The notes beneath the pieces were generated by a model. It was given only the letters and a program-made list of their open reading frames with translations, was not told where the DNA came from and did no database searches. A stretch of DNA of 48,004 bases from Oscillospiraceae bacterium (GTDB taxonomy: Bacteria; Bacillota; Clostridia; Oscillospirales; Oscillospiraceae). Position 1 is the stretch's first letter. Every line of letters starts with the position of its first letter. This document shows positions 1 to 6,886 of the stretch, piece after piece. The position numbers and the translations under genes are program-made. The DNA lies in the NCBI GenBank assembly GCA_015067995.1, contig SVLJ01000019.1, positions 1 to 48,004 of the forward strand. Reading direction: 5' to 3'.

Positions 1-442
1 TCTCGCCGGGGATCCACTTGATATACTTCTGGTTGCTGCCGGTGCCGCTCATGTAGGGGCCTTCCATGTAGAGGCCGTCCATGATGCGGCCTGCGCCGGA
101 CTTGGATGCCTCGCGGATCTTTGCCGCACCGTCCAGCATCCGGTTCAGATCCAGATCGTGATAGAAGGTGGGCAGCACCGTGGTCTGGCCGTGAACGATG
201 AAATGCTCGGAGCATTTCATCGGCTCGTCGCAGAACAGGTCGTCGGCAGAGCCGTGGTTGTGAATGTCGATGAGGCCGGGGGCTGTGTACAGCCCCTGTG
301 CGTCGATGATCTCCGCGCCGGCGGGGATGGTGACGGACTCTGCCGTGCCCACCTCCACGATGCGGCCGTTTTCATAGGTGAGAGCGCCATCCCAGATGAT
401 GCCGTCCTCCATCACCAGCTTGGTGTTGACTATGGCTTTCAT
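1..442 (-). CDS. NagA-like N-acetylglucosamine-6-phosphate deacetylase family amidohydrolase (partial)
   Basis: Only the first 147 codons are in the window; the gene runs off the left edge. The translation opens [20 protein letters not shown], has the beta-sandwich N-terminus of cyclic amidohydrolases, then the metal-binding segment [19 protein letters not shown] (HxH form HNH) near residue 60, and [20 protein letters not shown] near residue 130. The GPYM..G.N segment is typical of the NagA group, which removes the acetyl group from N-acetylglucosamine-6-phosphate in the cytoplasm. It is the last visible gene of a minus-strand set with two YjbQ proteins, 12 nt after the first of them. The substrate cannot be fixed from this fragment; other sugar-amide or imide substrates are possible. 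Confidence 0.7.
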   Translation of the reverse strand, partial: MKAIVNTKLVMEDGIIWDGALTYENGRIVEVGTAESVTIPAGAEIIDAQGLYTAPGLIDIHNHGSADDLFCDEPMKCSEHFIVHGQTTVLPTFYHDLDLNRMLDGAAKIREASKSGAGRIMDGLYMEGPYMSGTGSNQKYIKWIPGE

Positions 443-454
443 GGCGCTGCCCTC

Positions 455-949
455 TTATTCGCCGATGACCATGACCTGCACCGTGCGCTTGCGGGCACGG
501 GTCTGATCCCAGTCGATGAAGTGGATGCGGCCGAACTCGCCCAGATCCATCTCGCCGTCGGCGGTGACGATGGTGACGTTGCGGCCGATGATAGATGAGC
601 GCAGGTGTGCGTCGGTGTTGTGGCATCCGAAGTTGTCCTCGCCGTGCTCCTCGGCGAAGTCCAGTGCCTTCTGCCTGGGATGCAGGTACATGCCCTCGCT
701 GCGCTGGGTGGGAATCCACTGCTCAAAGCAGTTCACCAGATCCTGCTGCAGGGTCTCAAGGCCAGTCATGGACATGTCGAAGGCGCACTCCTGGGTGATG
801 ACGGAGCAGGTGGTGTGATGGGAGTACACCACCACGATGCCGTTCTGGATATTGGCCTTGGCAGCGATCTCCTTCACCTGTGCGGTGACATCATGGAAGG
901 TGACGGCCCGGTGATTGGACTGCACCTGAAAAGCTTCTCTGTAAACCAT
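455..949 (-). CDS. YjbQ-family (UPF0047) protein, copy 1
   Basis: A 164-residue protein of the YjbQ/UPF0047 family, sometimes labelled secondary thiamine-phosphate synthase because of weak activity; the physiological role is unsettled. Family marks are the SHHTTCSVITQECAFD segment near residue 44, a conserved histidine before an aspartate-rich stretch, NTDAHLRSSIIG near residue 110 and a C-terminal FIDWDQTRARKRTV segment where better-known members read EFDGPR. The start is set by AAAGGA about 8 nt upstream of ATG. It is followed closely by the NagA-like gene and preceded by a paralogue 15 nt away, so the two are co-transcribed. Related only moderately to copy 2, so this is an old rather than recent duplication. 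Confidence 0.8.
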   Translation of the reverse strand: MVYREAFQVQSNHRAVTFHDVTAQVKEIAAKANIQNGIVVVYSHHTTCSVITQECAFDMSMTGLETLQQDLVNCFEQWIPTQRSEGMYLHPRQKALDFAEEHGEDNFGCHNTDAHLRSSIIGRNVTIVTADGEMDLGEFGRIHFIDWDQTRARKRTVQVMVIGE

Positions 950-964
950 GTTCTGATTCCTTTC

Positions 965-1585
965 TCAGCGCTTGAGCTGCAGGTCAAAGCGCTCGTCGTA
1001 AGCGGTCTCTTCCTCGGTGAACTTGCGCAGGGTGTTGACCACTTCGCCGTTGTTCCACTTGCGGCTCTCCACATCCTCGGTGGTGCCCATGACGGTGACG
1101 TTCACCTGTCTGTGGCGGGCGCGGACATGATCCCAGTCGATGAAGTAGATGTGGGCGAACTCGCCGCCGTCCAGCTTGCCGTCCTTGATGGTCATGGTCT
1201 CGCTGCGGCCGAAGAAGACAGAGCGCAGGTGGCCGTCGGTATTCATGCTGGTATAGTTGCCGGGCTCCTTCACATAGCGGCCGAACTGGGCATGGATGGG
1301 GCCGGGATGACGGTAGTCGCCCTCGTCGGTGTAGTCGGGGATCAGCTTGCGCATGATGTCCAGCAGGTCGTGCTGCAGGTACTCCAGATCGAAGGTGTCG
1401 ATGTCGTGGGAGCACTCCTGGATCATCACGGAGCAGGTGGTGTGGTGGGATGCGATGCAGCAGGTGCCGTTCTTCACGCCAGAGACCTTCACGATCTCCA
1501 TGATCTCCTTGGAGATGTCATGGAAGGTGGGGATCCAGCCCCGGGACTGCAGTTCGATTTCCTTCTGAAAAACCTTGAATTCCAT
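965..1585 (-). CDS. YjbQ-family (UPF0047) protein, copy 2
   Basis: A 206-residue YjbQ/UPF0047 paralogue, longer than copy 1 by a C-terminal tail rich in charged residues (VESRKWNNGEVVNTLRKF onward). Visible motifs are ASHHTTCSVMIQECSHD near residue 46, MNTDGHLRSVFFGRSE near residue 133 and YFIDWDHVRARHRQVNV near residue 158, the same layout as copy 1. The start follows CAGGAGGAAATACAA, a strong ribosome site. It lies 24 nt after the triose-phosphate-isomerase-like gene. Two tandem members of this family in one operon are unusual and might form a hetero-oligomer (known members are trimers), which is inference. Confidence 0.8.
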   Translation of the reverse strand: MEFKVFQKEIELQSRGWIPTFHDISKEIMEIVKVSGVKNGTCCIASHHTTCSVMIQECSHDIDTFDLEYLQHDLLDIMRKLIPDYTDEGDYRHPGPIHAQFGRYVKEPGNYTSMNTDGHLRSVFFGRSETMTIKDGKLDGGEFAHIYFIDWDHVRARHRQVNVTVMGTTEDVESRKWNNGEVVNTLRKFTEEETAYDERFDLQLKR

Positions 1586-1609
1586 TTGTATTTCCTCCTG
1601 TTATGTCGA

Positions 1610-2317
1610 TTATGCGTTCTGCTTCTTGAGATCGTCCGCGGCACGGCGGGTGGCGGCGATCATCTCGTCGATCATGGCGATGGGATCGGCGGCGTTCATG
1701 ATGCCGGAGGCTGCGCCTGCCGCTTCGCTGCCGGCCATGATGAAGTCATAGACCTGCTGGCCGTTGGTGATGCCGGCTGCCTGCTCCACCATAATATCGG
1801 GGTCGATCTCCTTGATGACCCGGATGGAATCCTTCACATAAGCCATGGGGCTGACGCCGTTGCCGCCGCCGATGATGGCGGAGGGCTCGGGATTGATGAT
1901 GTCGGGATGCAGGTTGGCGATGGCCTTGGCCTCGTCCAGAGTGTCGGCGCAGGCGAACACCAGGAAGTCCAGCTCACGGGCACGGTCGATGGTGGCCTTC
2001 ATCTGGGGCAGGCTCATGGGCTTCTCGCAGTGGTTGATGACTACGCCCTGTGCGCCGGCGGCCTTCAGACCCTCGGGCAGCACATCTGCCATGCCACGGC
2101 CGGGGCGGAGGGTGTCCATGTAGGGTGCCAGAATGATGAGGTTTTTGGTGTTCTGTGCCACCTGACGGATCTCCACAGCGGGGCAGATGAACAGCACGTC
2201 AATATCGTACTTCTCTGCAGCCTTGTCGGCGGCGATGGCGTATTCCAGAACCTTGTCGCCATAGATGTAGTTCTTGGTGCCGATCTCAAAATACGGTGCT
2301 CTGATCTTAGGTTTCAT
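1610..2317 (-). CDS. Triose-phosphate isomerase family protein
   Basis: A 235-residue TIM-barrel isomerase homologue. The start chosen is the ATG of MKPKIRAPYFEIGTKNY, preceded by GAGGAGAAGATGTT; an upstream in-frame extension would cross the terminator of the previous gene. Catalytic positions of TIM can be matched: a lysine in TKNYIYG near residue 15, the His-Glu pair in VVINHCEKPMS (NHSE in canonical TIM) near residue 100, the catalytic Glu in NPEPSAIIGGG, and a phosphate-binding GAASGIMNA segment near the C-terminus. Sequence is far from housekeeping TpiA. Together with a deacetylase and an oxidoreductase it probably isomerises a phosphorylated keto-sugar such as a tetrulose phosphate; that substrate is a guess. 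Confidence 0.8.
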   Translation of the reverse strand: MKPKIRAPYFEIGTKNYIYGDKVLEYAIAADKAAEKYDIDVLFICPAVEIRQVAQNTKNLIILAPYMDTLRPGRGMADVLPEGLKAAGAQGVVINHCEKPMSLPQMKATIDRARELDFLVFACADTLDEAKAIANLHPDIINPEPSAIIGGGNGVSPMAYVKDSIRVIKEIDPDIMVEQAAGITNGQQVYDFIMAGSEAAGAASGIMNAADPIAMIDEMIAATRRAADDLKKQNA

Positions 2318-2349
2318 AACATCTTCTCCTCGTTTTTTGATATGGAAAG

Positions 2350-2384
2350 GACTCCCGCGACGAAAAGCGTCCATCGCGGGAGTC
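2350..2384 (-). terminator. Hairpin after the Gfo/Idh/MocA gene
   Basis: Perfect 11-bp inverted repeat, GACTCCCGCGA at 2350-2360 against TCGCGGGAGTC at 2374-2384, starting 6 nt past the stop of the oxidoreductase. The following T run on the minus strand is weak, so it may be a partial terminator or an mRNA end stabiliser within the operon. A diverged copy of this hairpin with the same gene tail occurs at 14041-14131. Confidence 0.6.
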
Positions 2385-2390
2385 GGGTCA

Positions 2391-3521
2391 TCAGATGATC
2401 TCCGTGGTCCAGTCGTCGTCCCAGGGATAGCGCATACGCAGTACCTCGCCGCCGCGCTTGGCGGATTCCTCGGCGTAGATGCCGGGCAGGGTCATGGCCA
2501 GGCCGGCCTTCAGGGGAATGGGAGCGGGCTCACCGTTTAGGATGGCCTTGAAGACATGATCCAACATGGCGTAGTCCATGCCGCCGTGACCGGTGGCATT
2601 GGGATTCTTCTCATAGGCGGGAGGCATGAACTTGCCTTCAATCTCCTTGAGAGACGTATCCAGCTCCTTATGGGAGTTGTAGCGGATGACAGGCTTGCCA
2701 AAACGGTCAATGCGCTCCATGTAGCCCTCGGTGCCGAAGACACGATAGTTGTGATGGCCGATATCGGCACGGCAGCGACCATTGCGCATGAGGCGCACCA
2801 CAACGCCGGAGTCTGTCTGGAACTGGGCGCACATCATGTCGTCCTTCTTTGCACGATATTCCTCATCGGCATGCATGCCGGTACCGAAGCAACTTACCTT
2901 ACGCAGCTCCTCGTCCAGAATGGTCAGCAGGGGGCCAAGGGAGTGGGTACAGTAACGGATGGGGATCAGCAGCTTGCGCCAGTCACCGTTTTCATTGTAA
3001 TGGATCTGCTCCTCACCGCCGGGCATAAACCAGTGGATATACTCGGCCTCCATGCAGTAGGGCTTGCCCAGCAGACCCTTCTTGTAAAAGTCCTGCAGCA
3101 GAACAGAGAACCGCTGCTCATTGGGGTTCGCACCGGTGGACAGGATGGCCTTGGACTTCTGGGCAGCCTTCCACAGCAGTTCCGCCTCTTTCAGACTGGC
3201 GACGCTGGGGATATCAGACAGGACGTTGATGTCCTTCTCCAGAGCCTTGGCGCAGAACTCCGCGTGGATATCCGCACCAGTCTCCACGATCACCAGATCC
3301 AGACCGCCCTTGTCCAGCATCTCGTCATAATCTTCAAAGAATTTTGCCTCAGGGAACAGCTCTGCAAAGGATGCGGGAGCACGCCACTGCTTCTCAAACC
3401 AGTTGTGGACACGGATATCACAGCCGGCTGCGATATCCACACAGTCGAACTGGGACGCCAGCCGCAGCATGGCGCGGCCTCTGGCTCCCAGGCCTACGAT
3501 ACCTACACGAATCTTCTCCAT
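2391..3521 (-). CDS. Gfo/Idh/MocA family NAD(P)-dependent oxidoreductase
   Basis: A 376-residue protein with a Rossmann nucleotide-binding start, IRVGIVGLGARGRAML, and the family's C-terminal alpha/beta domain. Members oxidise or reduce sugars, inositols and related compounds with NAD(P). The position usually occupied by the EKP motif with its catalytic lysine reads NVLSDIPSVASLKEA near residue 115, a variant seen in a subset of the family and a sign that the chemistry may differ. A C-terminal NATGHGGMDYAMLDHVF segment carries the histidine-rich active-site part. Start supported by GAAGGAGAGGTTTT before ATG. First gene of the minus-strand set that continues, past a hairpin, into the isomerase and YjbQ genes, and divergent from an AraC regulator. 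Confidence 0.85.
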   Translation of the reverse strand: MEKIRVGIVGLGARGRAMLRLASQFDCVDIAAGCDIRVHNWFEKQWRAPASFAELFPEAKFFEDYDEMLDKGGLDLVIVETGADIHAEFCAKALEKDINVLSDIPSVASLKEAELLWKAAQKSKAILSTGANPNEQRFSVLLQDFYKKGLLGKPYCMEAEYIHWFMPGGEEQIHYNENGDWRKLLIPIRYCTHSLGPLLTILDEELRKVSCFGTGMHADEEYRAKKDDMMCAQFQTDSGVVVRLMRNGRCRADIGHHNYRVFGTEGYMERIDRFGKPVIRYNSHKELDTSLKEIEGKFMPPAYEKNPNATGHGGMDYAMLDHVFKAILNGEPAPIPLKAGLAMTLPGIYAEESAKRGGEVLRMRYPWDDDWTTEII

Positions 3522-3583
3522 AAAACCTCTCCTTCTTCACAATGGTCGTATGTACGGACAGATGTATTATCTGTTTCCAGTGT

Positions 3584-3612
3584 ATCATAGACCCATCGGG
3601 CGGAAAATGAAA
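3584..3612 (-). promoter_or_regulatory. Candidate promoter of the Gfo/Idh/MocA operon
   Basis: On the minus strand a TATGAT -10 box (3584-3589) lies about 17 bp from a weak TTTCAT -35 (3607-3612). A poor -35 directly under AraC-type half-sites fits an activator-dependent promoter. Confidence 0.4.
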
Positions 3613-3648
3613 AAAAGCCAGATTTACCAGTAAAAAAGCCGCCTGTTC
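3611..3648 (-). promoter_or_regulatory. Paired AraC-type half-sites, 21 bp apart
   Basis: Plus-strand half-sites AAAAAAGCCAGATTTAC (3611) and AAAAAAGCCGCCTGTTC (3632) are direct repeats spaced 21 bp, two helical turns, as usual for AraC-family dimers. The same core, AAAA(G/T)CC(A/G)C(C/T)TG, occurs as another 21-bp pair at 6702 and 6723 in front of the GDSL/formamidase operon. The probable binder is the adjacent AraC-type protein. Confidence 0.5.
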
Positions 3649-3677
3649 TTGCTTTTTAGCCAAAAGCACAGTATACT
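3649..3677 (+). promoter_or_regulatory. Promoter of the first AraC-type regulator
   Basis: TTGCTT at 3649-3654, a 17-bp spacer and TATACT at 3672-3677, about 20 nt before the regulator's start codon. The -35 box touches the distal operator half-site, allowing autoregulation. Confidence 0.55.
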
Positions 3678-3698
3678 CATCCGCAGGAGGTGGTCCGC

Positions 3699-4514
3699 AT
3701 GGCAATGGATGATATTTGCAGGTTTCTCCCCTCAGAGGAAAACGATCGGGGACTGACATTTCATCATTTCGTATACGAGGCCAGCTACAAGCGGCTTCGC
3801 CAGCCGTTTGTCCACAGCAACTATCATTTCCATCTGGCGTTCAAGGGCAGCGCTAAACTGAAAACGGAAGGCCGCGAGTATACCATTACGCCCGGAACCG
3901 TCTTTGTCACCTTCCCACAGCAGCTCTATACACTGGAGGGTGACAGTACCTTCACCTATCTCTACGTATCCTATAACGGAACAGACGCTGCTTTTCTGAT
4001 GAAGCGATTCCGCATCTCACGGGAAAGCTGTGTATTCCCGGACATGGGACATCTTCTGGAATTCTGGATGGACTCCATCCGAAGAGTCAACGATTTCAAC
4101 GCTGCAGCACTGACAGAAAGCGTGCTGCTGTACTCCCTGTCATACATCAACACCCCTGCCAACACTGAGGCGCAGAACAGTGATCGTTTTGAAAAGATCA
4201 TCAGCTATATCCACAGCAACTATGCCGATCCCGATCTGTCTCTTGCCAAGGTGGCCGACATGTTCTTCTACAGTAAGAAATATCTTTCGACACTGTTTGT
4301 CAAAAAGACGAACAGCCGTTTTTCGGAATATCTCAACAACCTGCGGCTGCTGCGGGCCGAAACCATTATGAAACAGCAAGATCTGTCCATATCCGAGATA
4401 TCCGCCAAATGCGGCTTCAGCAACCCCTACTATTTTTCCAAGGTGTTCAAAGGAGCCAGAGGCTGTACACCGCTGGAATATATGAAACAGCACGGTCCCA
4501 ACGCAGAAGCATGA
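3699..4514 (+). CDS. AraC family transcriptional regulator
   Basis: A 271-residue AraC/XylS regulator. The N-terminal half (to about residue 140) is a cupin-like effector domain with SNYHFHLAFKGSAKL and a GTVFVTFPQQ strand; the C-terminal 100 residues hold two helix-turn-helix motifs, LSLAKVADMFFYSKKYLSTLF and the classic ISEISAKCGFSNPYYFSKVFK...TPLEYMK. ATG at 3699 was preferred to the in-frame GTG at 3690 because GCAGGAGG ends 8 nt before it. It is divergent from the Gfo/Idh/MocA operon and convergent with the formamidase operon; both promoters carry matching 21-bp-spaced repeats, so it probably activates both. Inducer unknown. Confidence 0.9.
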   Translation: MAMDDICRFLPSEENDRGLTFHHFVYEASYKRLRQPFVHSNYHFHLAFKGSAKLKTEGREYTITPGTVFVTFPQQLYTLEGDSTFTYLYVSYNGTDAAFLMKRFRISRESCVFPDMGHLLEFWMDSIRRVNDFNAAALTESVLLYSLSYINTPANTEAQNSDRFEKIISYIHSNYADPDLSLAKVADMFFYSKKYLSTLFVKKTNSRFSEYLNNLRLLRAETIMKQQDLSISEISAKCGFSNPYYFSKVFKGARGCTPLEYMKQHGPNAEA

Positions 4515-4515
4515 C

Positions 4516-4560
4516 AAAATCGCTCCCTCCGCCGGTACAAATGGCAGAGGGAGCGATTTT
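4516..4560. terminator. Bidirectional terminator between AraC gene and formamidase operon
   Basis: A 14-bp perfect stem, AAAATCGCTCCCTC (4516-4529) against GAGGGAGCGATTTT (4547-4560), with A and T runs at the two feet so that it can stop transcription from either side. It begins 2 nt after the AraC stop codon. Confidence 0.85.
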
Positions 4561-4571
4561 ATGTATGATGG

Positions 4572-4643
4572 TCAGATGCCGATTTCCCCGCCGCCCAGAT
4601 TCAGGATGGCATTGCCCTTATCGTCGTATTTGACGGCATACCG
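4572..4643 (-). pseudogene. C-terminal relic of an M20 family peptidase
   Basis: Directly behind the formamidase stop codon the minus strand reads RYAVKYDDKGNAILNLGGGE followed by IGI and a stop. This matches the tail of the intact M20 peptidase at 23556-24944 (NAVRYDGHGNVLLNLGTEEK). Only 23 codons remain, without a start or ribosome site. It looks like the 3' end left after a deletion that joined the formamidase gene to this position. Confidence 0.5.
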
Positions 4644-4644
4644 C

Positions 4645-5538
4645 TCAGCCGATCAGCGGCTTCTTTCCGGCAGTCTTGGGGATGCCCACGCGGACATTGA
4701 CCATGGGGGTACTCAGGGGACGGCATGCCTGATTGATCTCCACATCGCCCTGCAGGGACAGGTAGATGAAGATATCGGTGGCGTCCCAGCCGTATGCCGG
4801 CTCCATCAGACGGCACAGCTCCTTGCTGGCCAGAATCAGGGATTCGTCATAGTCCTTGCCCGTGGCATTAACATACCAGTTGTTCCCAGTCTCAGTGACA
4901 GGCCAATTCAAAGTAAAGTTCTTAATGAGGGAGATCCGCACCAGAATCTCACCGGCGGTCTCCACGCCGGCACCGCAGATCTCGCCGTCACCCATGGTGG
5001 CATGGATGTCACCCATCTGCAGCAGAGCGCCGGACACCTGAACAGGGAAATACACTCTGGCGCCCTTGGCGATCTTCTTGCTGTCCATGTTGCCGCCGTG
5101 GCTACCTGCATAGCCGGTGGCCACCGAATCACCGGCAGGCGCCGTACCCATGACACCCACCATAGGGTTGATGGGCCAGCGGATATCGTTGAACTGCACG
5201 CAGCCGTCCACAATGTGCAGGATGCGGTTACGCTCCTCGGTGACGTCGCGGAGAGGACCGGACTTACCGGAGGTGCGGGTACAGCCCACATCTGCCACGG
5301 TGATGTCCAGCACATCCACCACCAGCACGTCGCCGGGTTCTGCGCCCTCCACAAACACAGGGCCGGCAGCGGGATTGCACTTGGTGAGATCCAGCCCCTC
5401 CAGCTTCTGGTCTTCGGAAGTCAGCTGTCCGCTGTAGCAGTCCATGGTGCGGAACAGCAGCACCTCGCCGGGCTGTGCGCTGCAGAAGGGCGGATTGTCC
5501 CCGGAGAAGGTATATAAAGATTTGTCGATGATCTTCAC
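4645..5538 (-). CDS. Acetamidase/formamidase family protein
   Basis: A 297-residue member of the FmdA/AmdA family, zinc- or metal-dependent enzymes that hydrolyse short amides to ammonia and the carboxylate. Recognisable parts are AEPGDVLVVDVLDI near residue 67, WPINPMVGVMGTAPAG near residue 120 and the family's strongest signature, LQMGDIHATMGDGEICGAGVE, near residue 180. Length fits the shorter FmdA-type proteins. It starts 19 nt after the GDSL hydrolase and shares its promoter. Sequential action, with an ester or acyl group removed first and an amide second, is plausible but inferred. Confidence 0.88.
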   Translation of the reverse strand: MKIIDKSLYTFSGDNPPFCSAQPGEVLLFRTMDCYSGQLTSEDQKLEGLDLTKCNPAAGPVFVEGAEPGDVLVVDVLDITVADVGCTRTSGKSGPLRDVTEERNRILHIVDGCVQFNDIRWPINPMVGVMGTAPAGDSVATGYAGSHGGNMDSKKIAKGARVYFPVQVSGALLQMGDIHATMGDGEICGAGVETAGEILVRISLIKNFTLNWPVTETGNNWYVNATGKDYDESLILASKELCRLMEPAYGWDATDIFIYLSLQGDVEINQACRPLSTPMVNVRVGIPKTAGKKPLIG

Positions 5539-5557
5539 AGTATATATCCTCCCGACA

Positions 5558-6631
5558 TCAAATGTCGTACAGAATCTTCCGCAGCAGCGGTTCCAGTCCG
5601 TCTGCCATCCGCAGGAAGCCTATATCGGTGGGATGTGCTCCGTCCACGCTGCACAAATCCAGATCTGTATCGCCCAGCAGATCCGCTCCGTTGGCAAACC
5701 AGACCTTCCGGTCTCCCGCCTCCAGCGCGTTGTGATACGTTTTCAGGATCACCTCACGGCGTGCATCCATGTCGGCGCTCCGCTTGCCTCCGCCGGTGCG
5801 GGACACCATCACGATCGGCAATTTAGGCTGTGCCTCACGAATGATGCGGAAGAAAGGCTCGTGTGTGGCCTGCAGATGCTCCACACTGGGAGCGTTGTAG
5901 TCATAATCGTAGACAAACAGGCTCATATCCAGAGATGAGATGTACCGCGCAACGACTTCCTCACCCTTGGCGTTGCCGGAAAAGCCCAGATTGATCTGCG
6001 CAGCATCCAGCCGCCGGGCCAGAAGCGTGGTGTAGCAGGAACCTGCCTTGGATGCACAGGCGCCCTGTGTCACGGAGGAACCGTAAAACACCACTGGTTT
6101 CTCTGTCCGCGGCGTACGTCCCGGCAGAAGCTGCGCCTGAGGCGGCAGTCCCAGCATCAGGGTCCTCAGTCCGTTATACAGCGGGAGATACAGCACATAG
6201 CTGCGCAGGCCGCCCGGCAGACGCACAAAGCTGCTCTGCTGGATGCGGCAGGCACCGCCGTCCTCCAGCGCCGGAAGCAGGTTGGACACATGGTGGGTTC
6301 CCTGTTCGGTCTCTTCAAACAGCTCCATGCCGTTTTTACCACAGGGCGCAAAGTGTGACATATTGGCAGAGGTCACCAGCTCCCATATCACGGACAAACT
6401 ATCCGCATCGGTAGTAAACCGGACGCATGCTCCCGCCAGATATTCCGCCAGCCGCTGAATGCCTGCACTGCACTGTGGCAGCAGTTCACGGGGCAGGCGG
6501 CAGAAGTCGCCCTTTTCGTTGTCTGCAATGCCATAGATCCGGAAGGGCTCTTCCCATACGCTCCGGAATTTTGTGTCCGCCGGGATTTTATCCGACAGGC
6601 GGAAATTGGGATCGATATCGCTGATTCGCAT
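5558..6631 (-). CDS. SGNH/GDSL hydrolase with N-terminal accessory domain
   Basis: A 357-residue esterase/acylhydrolase of the SGNH fold, arranged like the SsfX3 type: a beta-rich N-terminal domain of about 150 residues, then the catalytic domain. Block I is VVFYGSSVTQGACASKAG (nucleophile Ser after GS) near residue 182, block II includes LGFSGNAKGEEV (Gly/Asn oxyanion residues), and block V is SVDGAHPTDIGF with the Asp-x-x-His pair near residue 332. No signal peptide, so cytoplasmic. The start follows AGGGGGAAACACA. It heads a two-gene operon with the formamidase under a good promoter preceded by AraC-type repeats. Substrate unknown. Confidence 0.85.
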   Translation of the reverse strand: MRISDIDPNFRLSDKIPADTKFRSVWEEPFRIYGIADNEKGDFCRLPRELLPQCSAGIQRLAEYLAGACVRFTTDADSLSVIWELVTSANMSHFAPCGKNGMELFEETEQGTHHVSNLLPALEDGGACRIQQSSFVRLPGGLRSYVLYLPLYNGLRTLMLGLPPQAQLLPGRTPRTEKPVVFYGSSVTQGACASKAGSCYTTLLARRLDAAQINLGFSGNAKGEEVVARYISSLDMSLFVYDYDYNAPSVEHLQATHEPFFRIIREAQPKLPIVMVSRTGGGKRSADMDARREVILKTYHNALEAGDRKVWFANGADLLGDTDLDLCSVDGAHPTDIGFLRMADGLEPLLRKILYDI

Positions 6632-6669
6632 TGTGTTTCCCCCTGAGATTTCAGATATTATTACTACTT

Positions 6670-6697
6670 AATATAGCACAACTCGCACCTGCGTCAA
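6670..6697 (-). promoter_or_regulatory. Promoter of the GDSL hydrolase-formamidase operon
   Basis: Minus-strand TTGACG (6692-6697) and TATATT (6670-6675) separated by 16 bp, about 40 nt ahead of the start codon. It lies immediately downstream of two AraC-type half-sites. Confidence 0.65.
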
Positions 6698-6701
6698 ATA
6701 C

Positions 6702-6739
6702 ATAAAAGCCACTTGTTTCTATATAAAATCCACCTGTAT
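6702..6739 (-). promoter_or_regulatory. Paired AraC-type half-sites, 21 bp apart
   Basis: ATAAAAGCCACTTG at 6702 and ATAAAATCCACCTG at 6723 are direct repeats spaced 21 bp. The proximal one ends 4 bp from the -35 box, the class II activator position. The same core is repeated at 3611 and 3632. Confidence 0.55.
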
Positions 6740-6831
6740 CAATCAGAATTAAAGAAACACATCGTTCACCGGCAAGGTAACGTTCTGATCTGCAATGGGT
6801 GCTTTGATGCATCATTCGATCGCAATAAACA

Positions 6832-6866
6832 AACCGGGGATTTTGCGCGGTGCAAAATCCCCGGTT
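6832..6866. terminator. Terminator after the M20 amidohydrolase
   Basis: A 15-bp perfect stem, AACCGGGGATTTTGC (6832-6846) and GCAAAATCCCCGGTT (6852-6866), with a 5-nt loop, 20 nt past the M20 stop. T runs exist on both sides, so it can work in both directions. Confidence 0.85.
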
Positions 6867-6886
6867 CTTTTTGATTGATTCCAGGT

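Noticed and set aside
605..2398. A 597-codon plus-strand frame over the YjbQ and isomerase genes
   Set aside because: Antisense to three recognised minus-strand genes; composition is that of a shadow frame.
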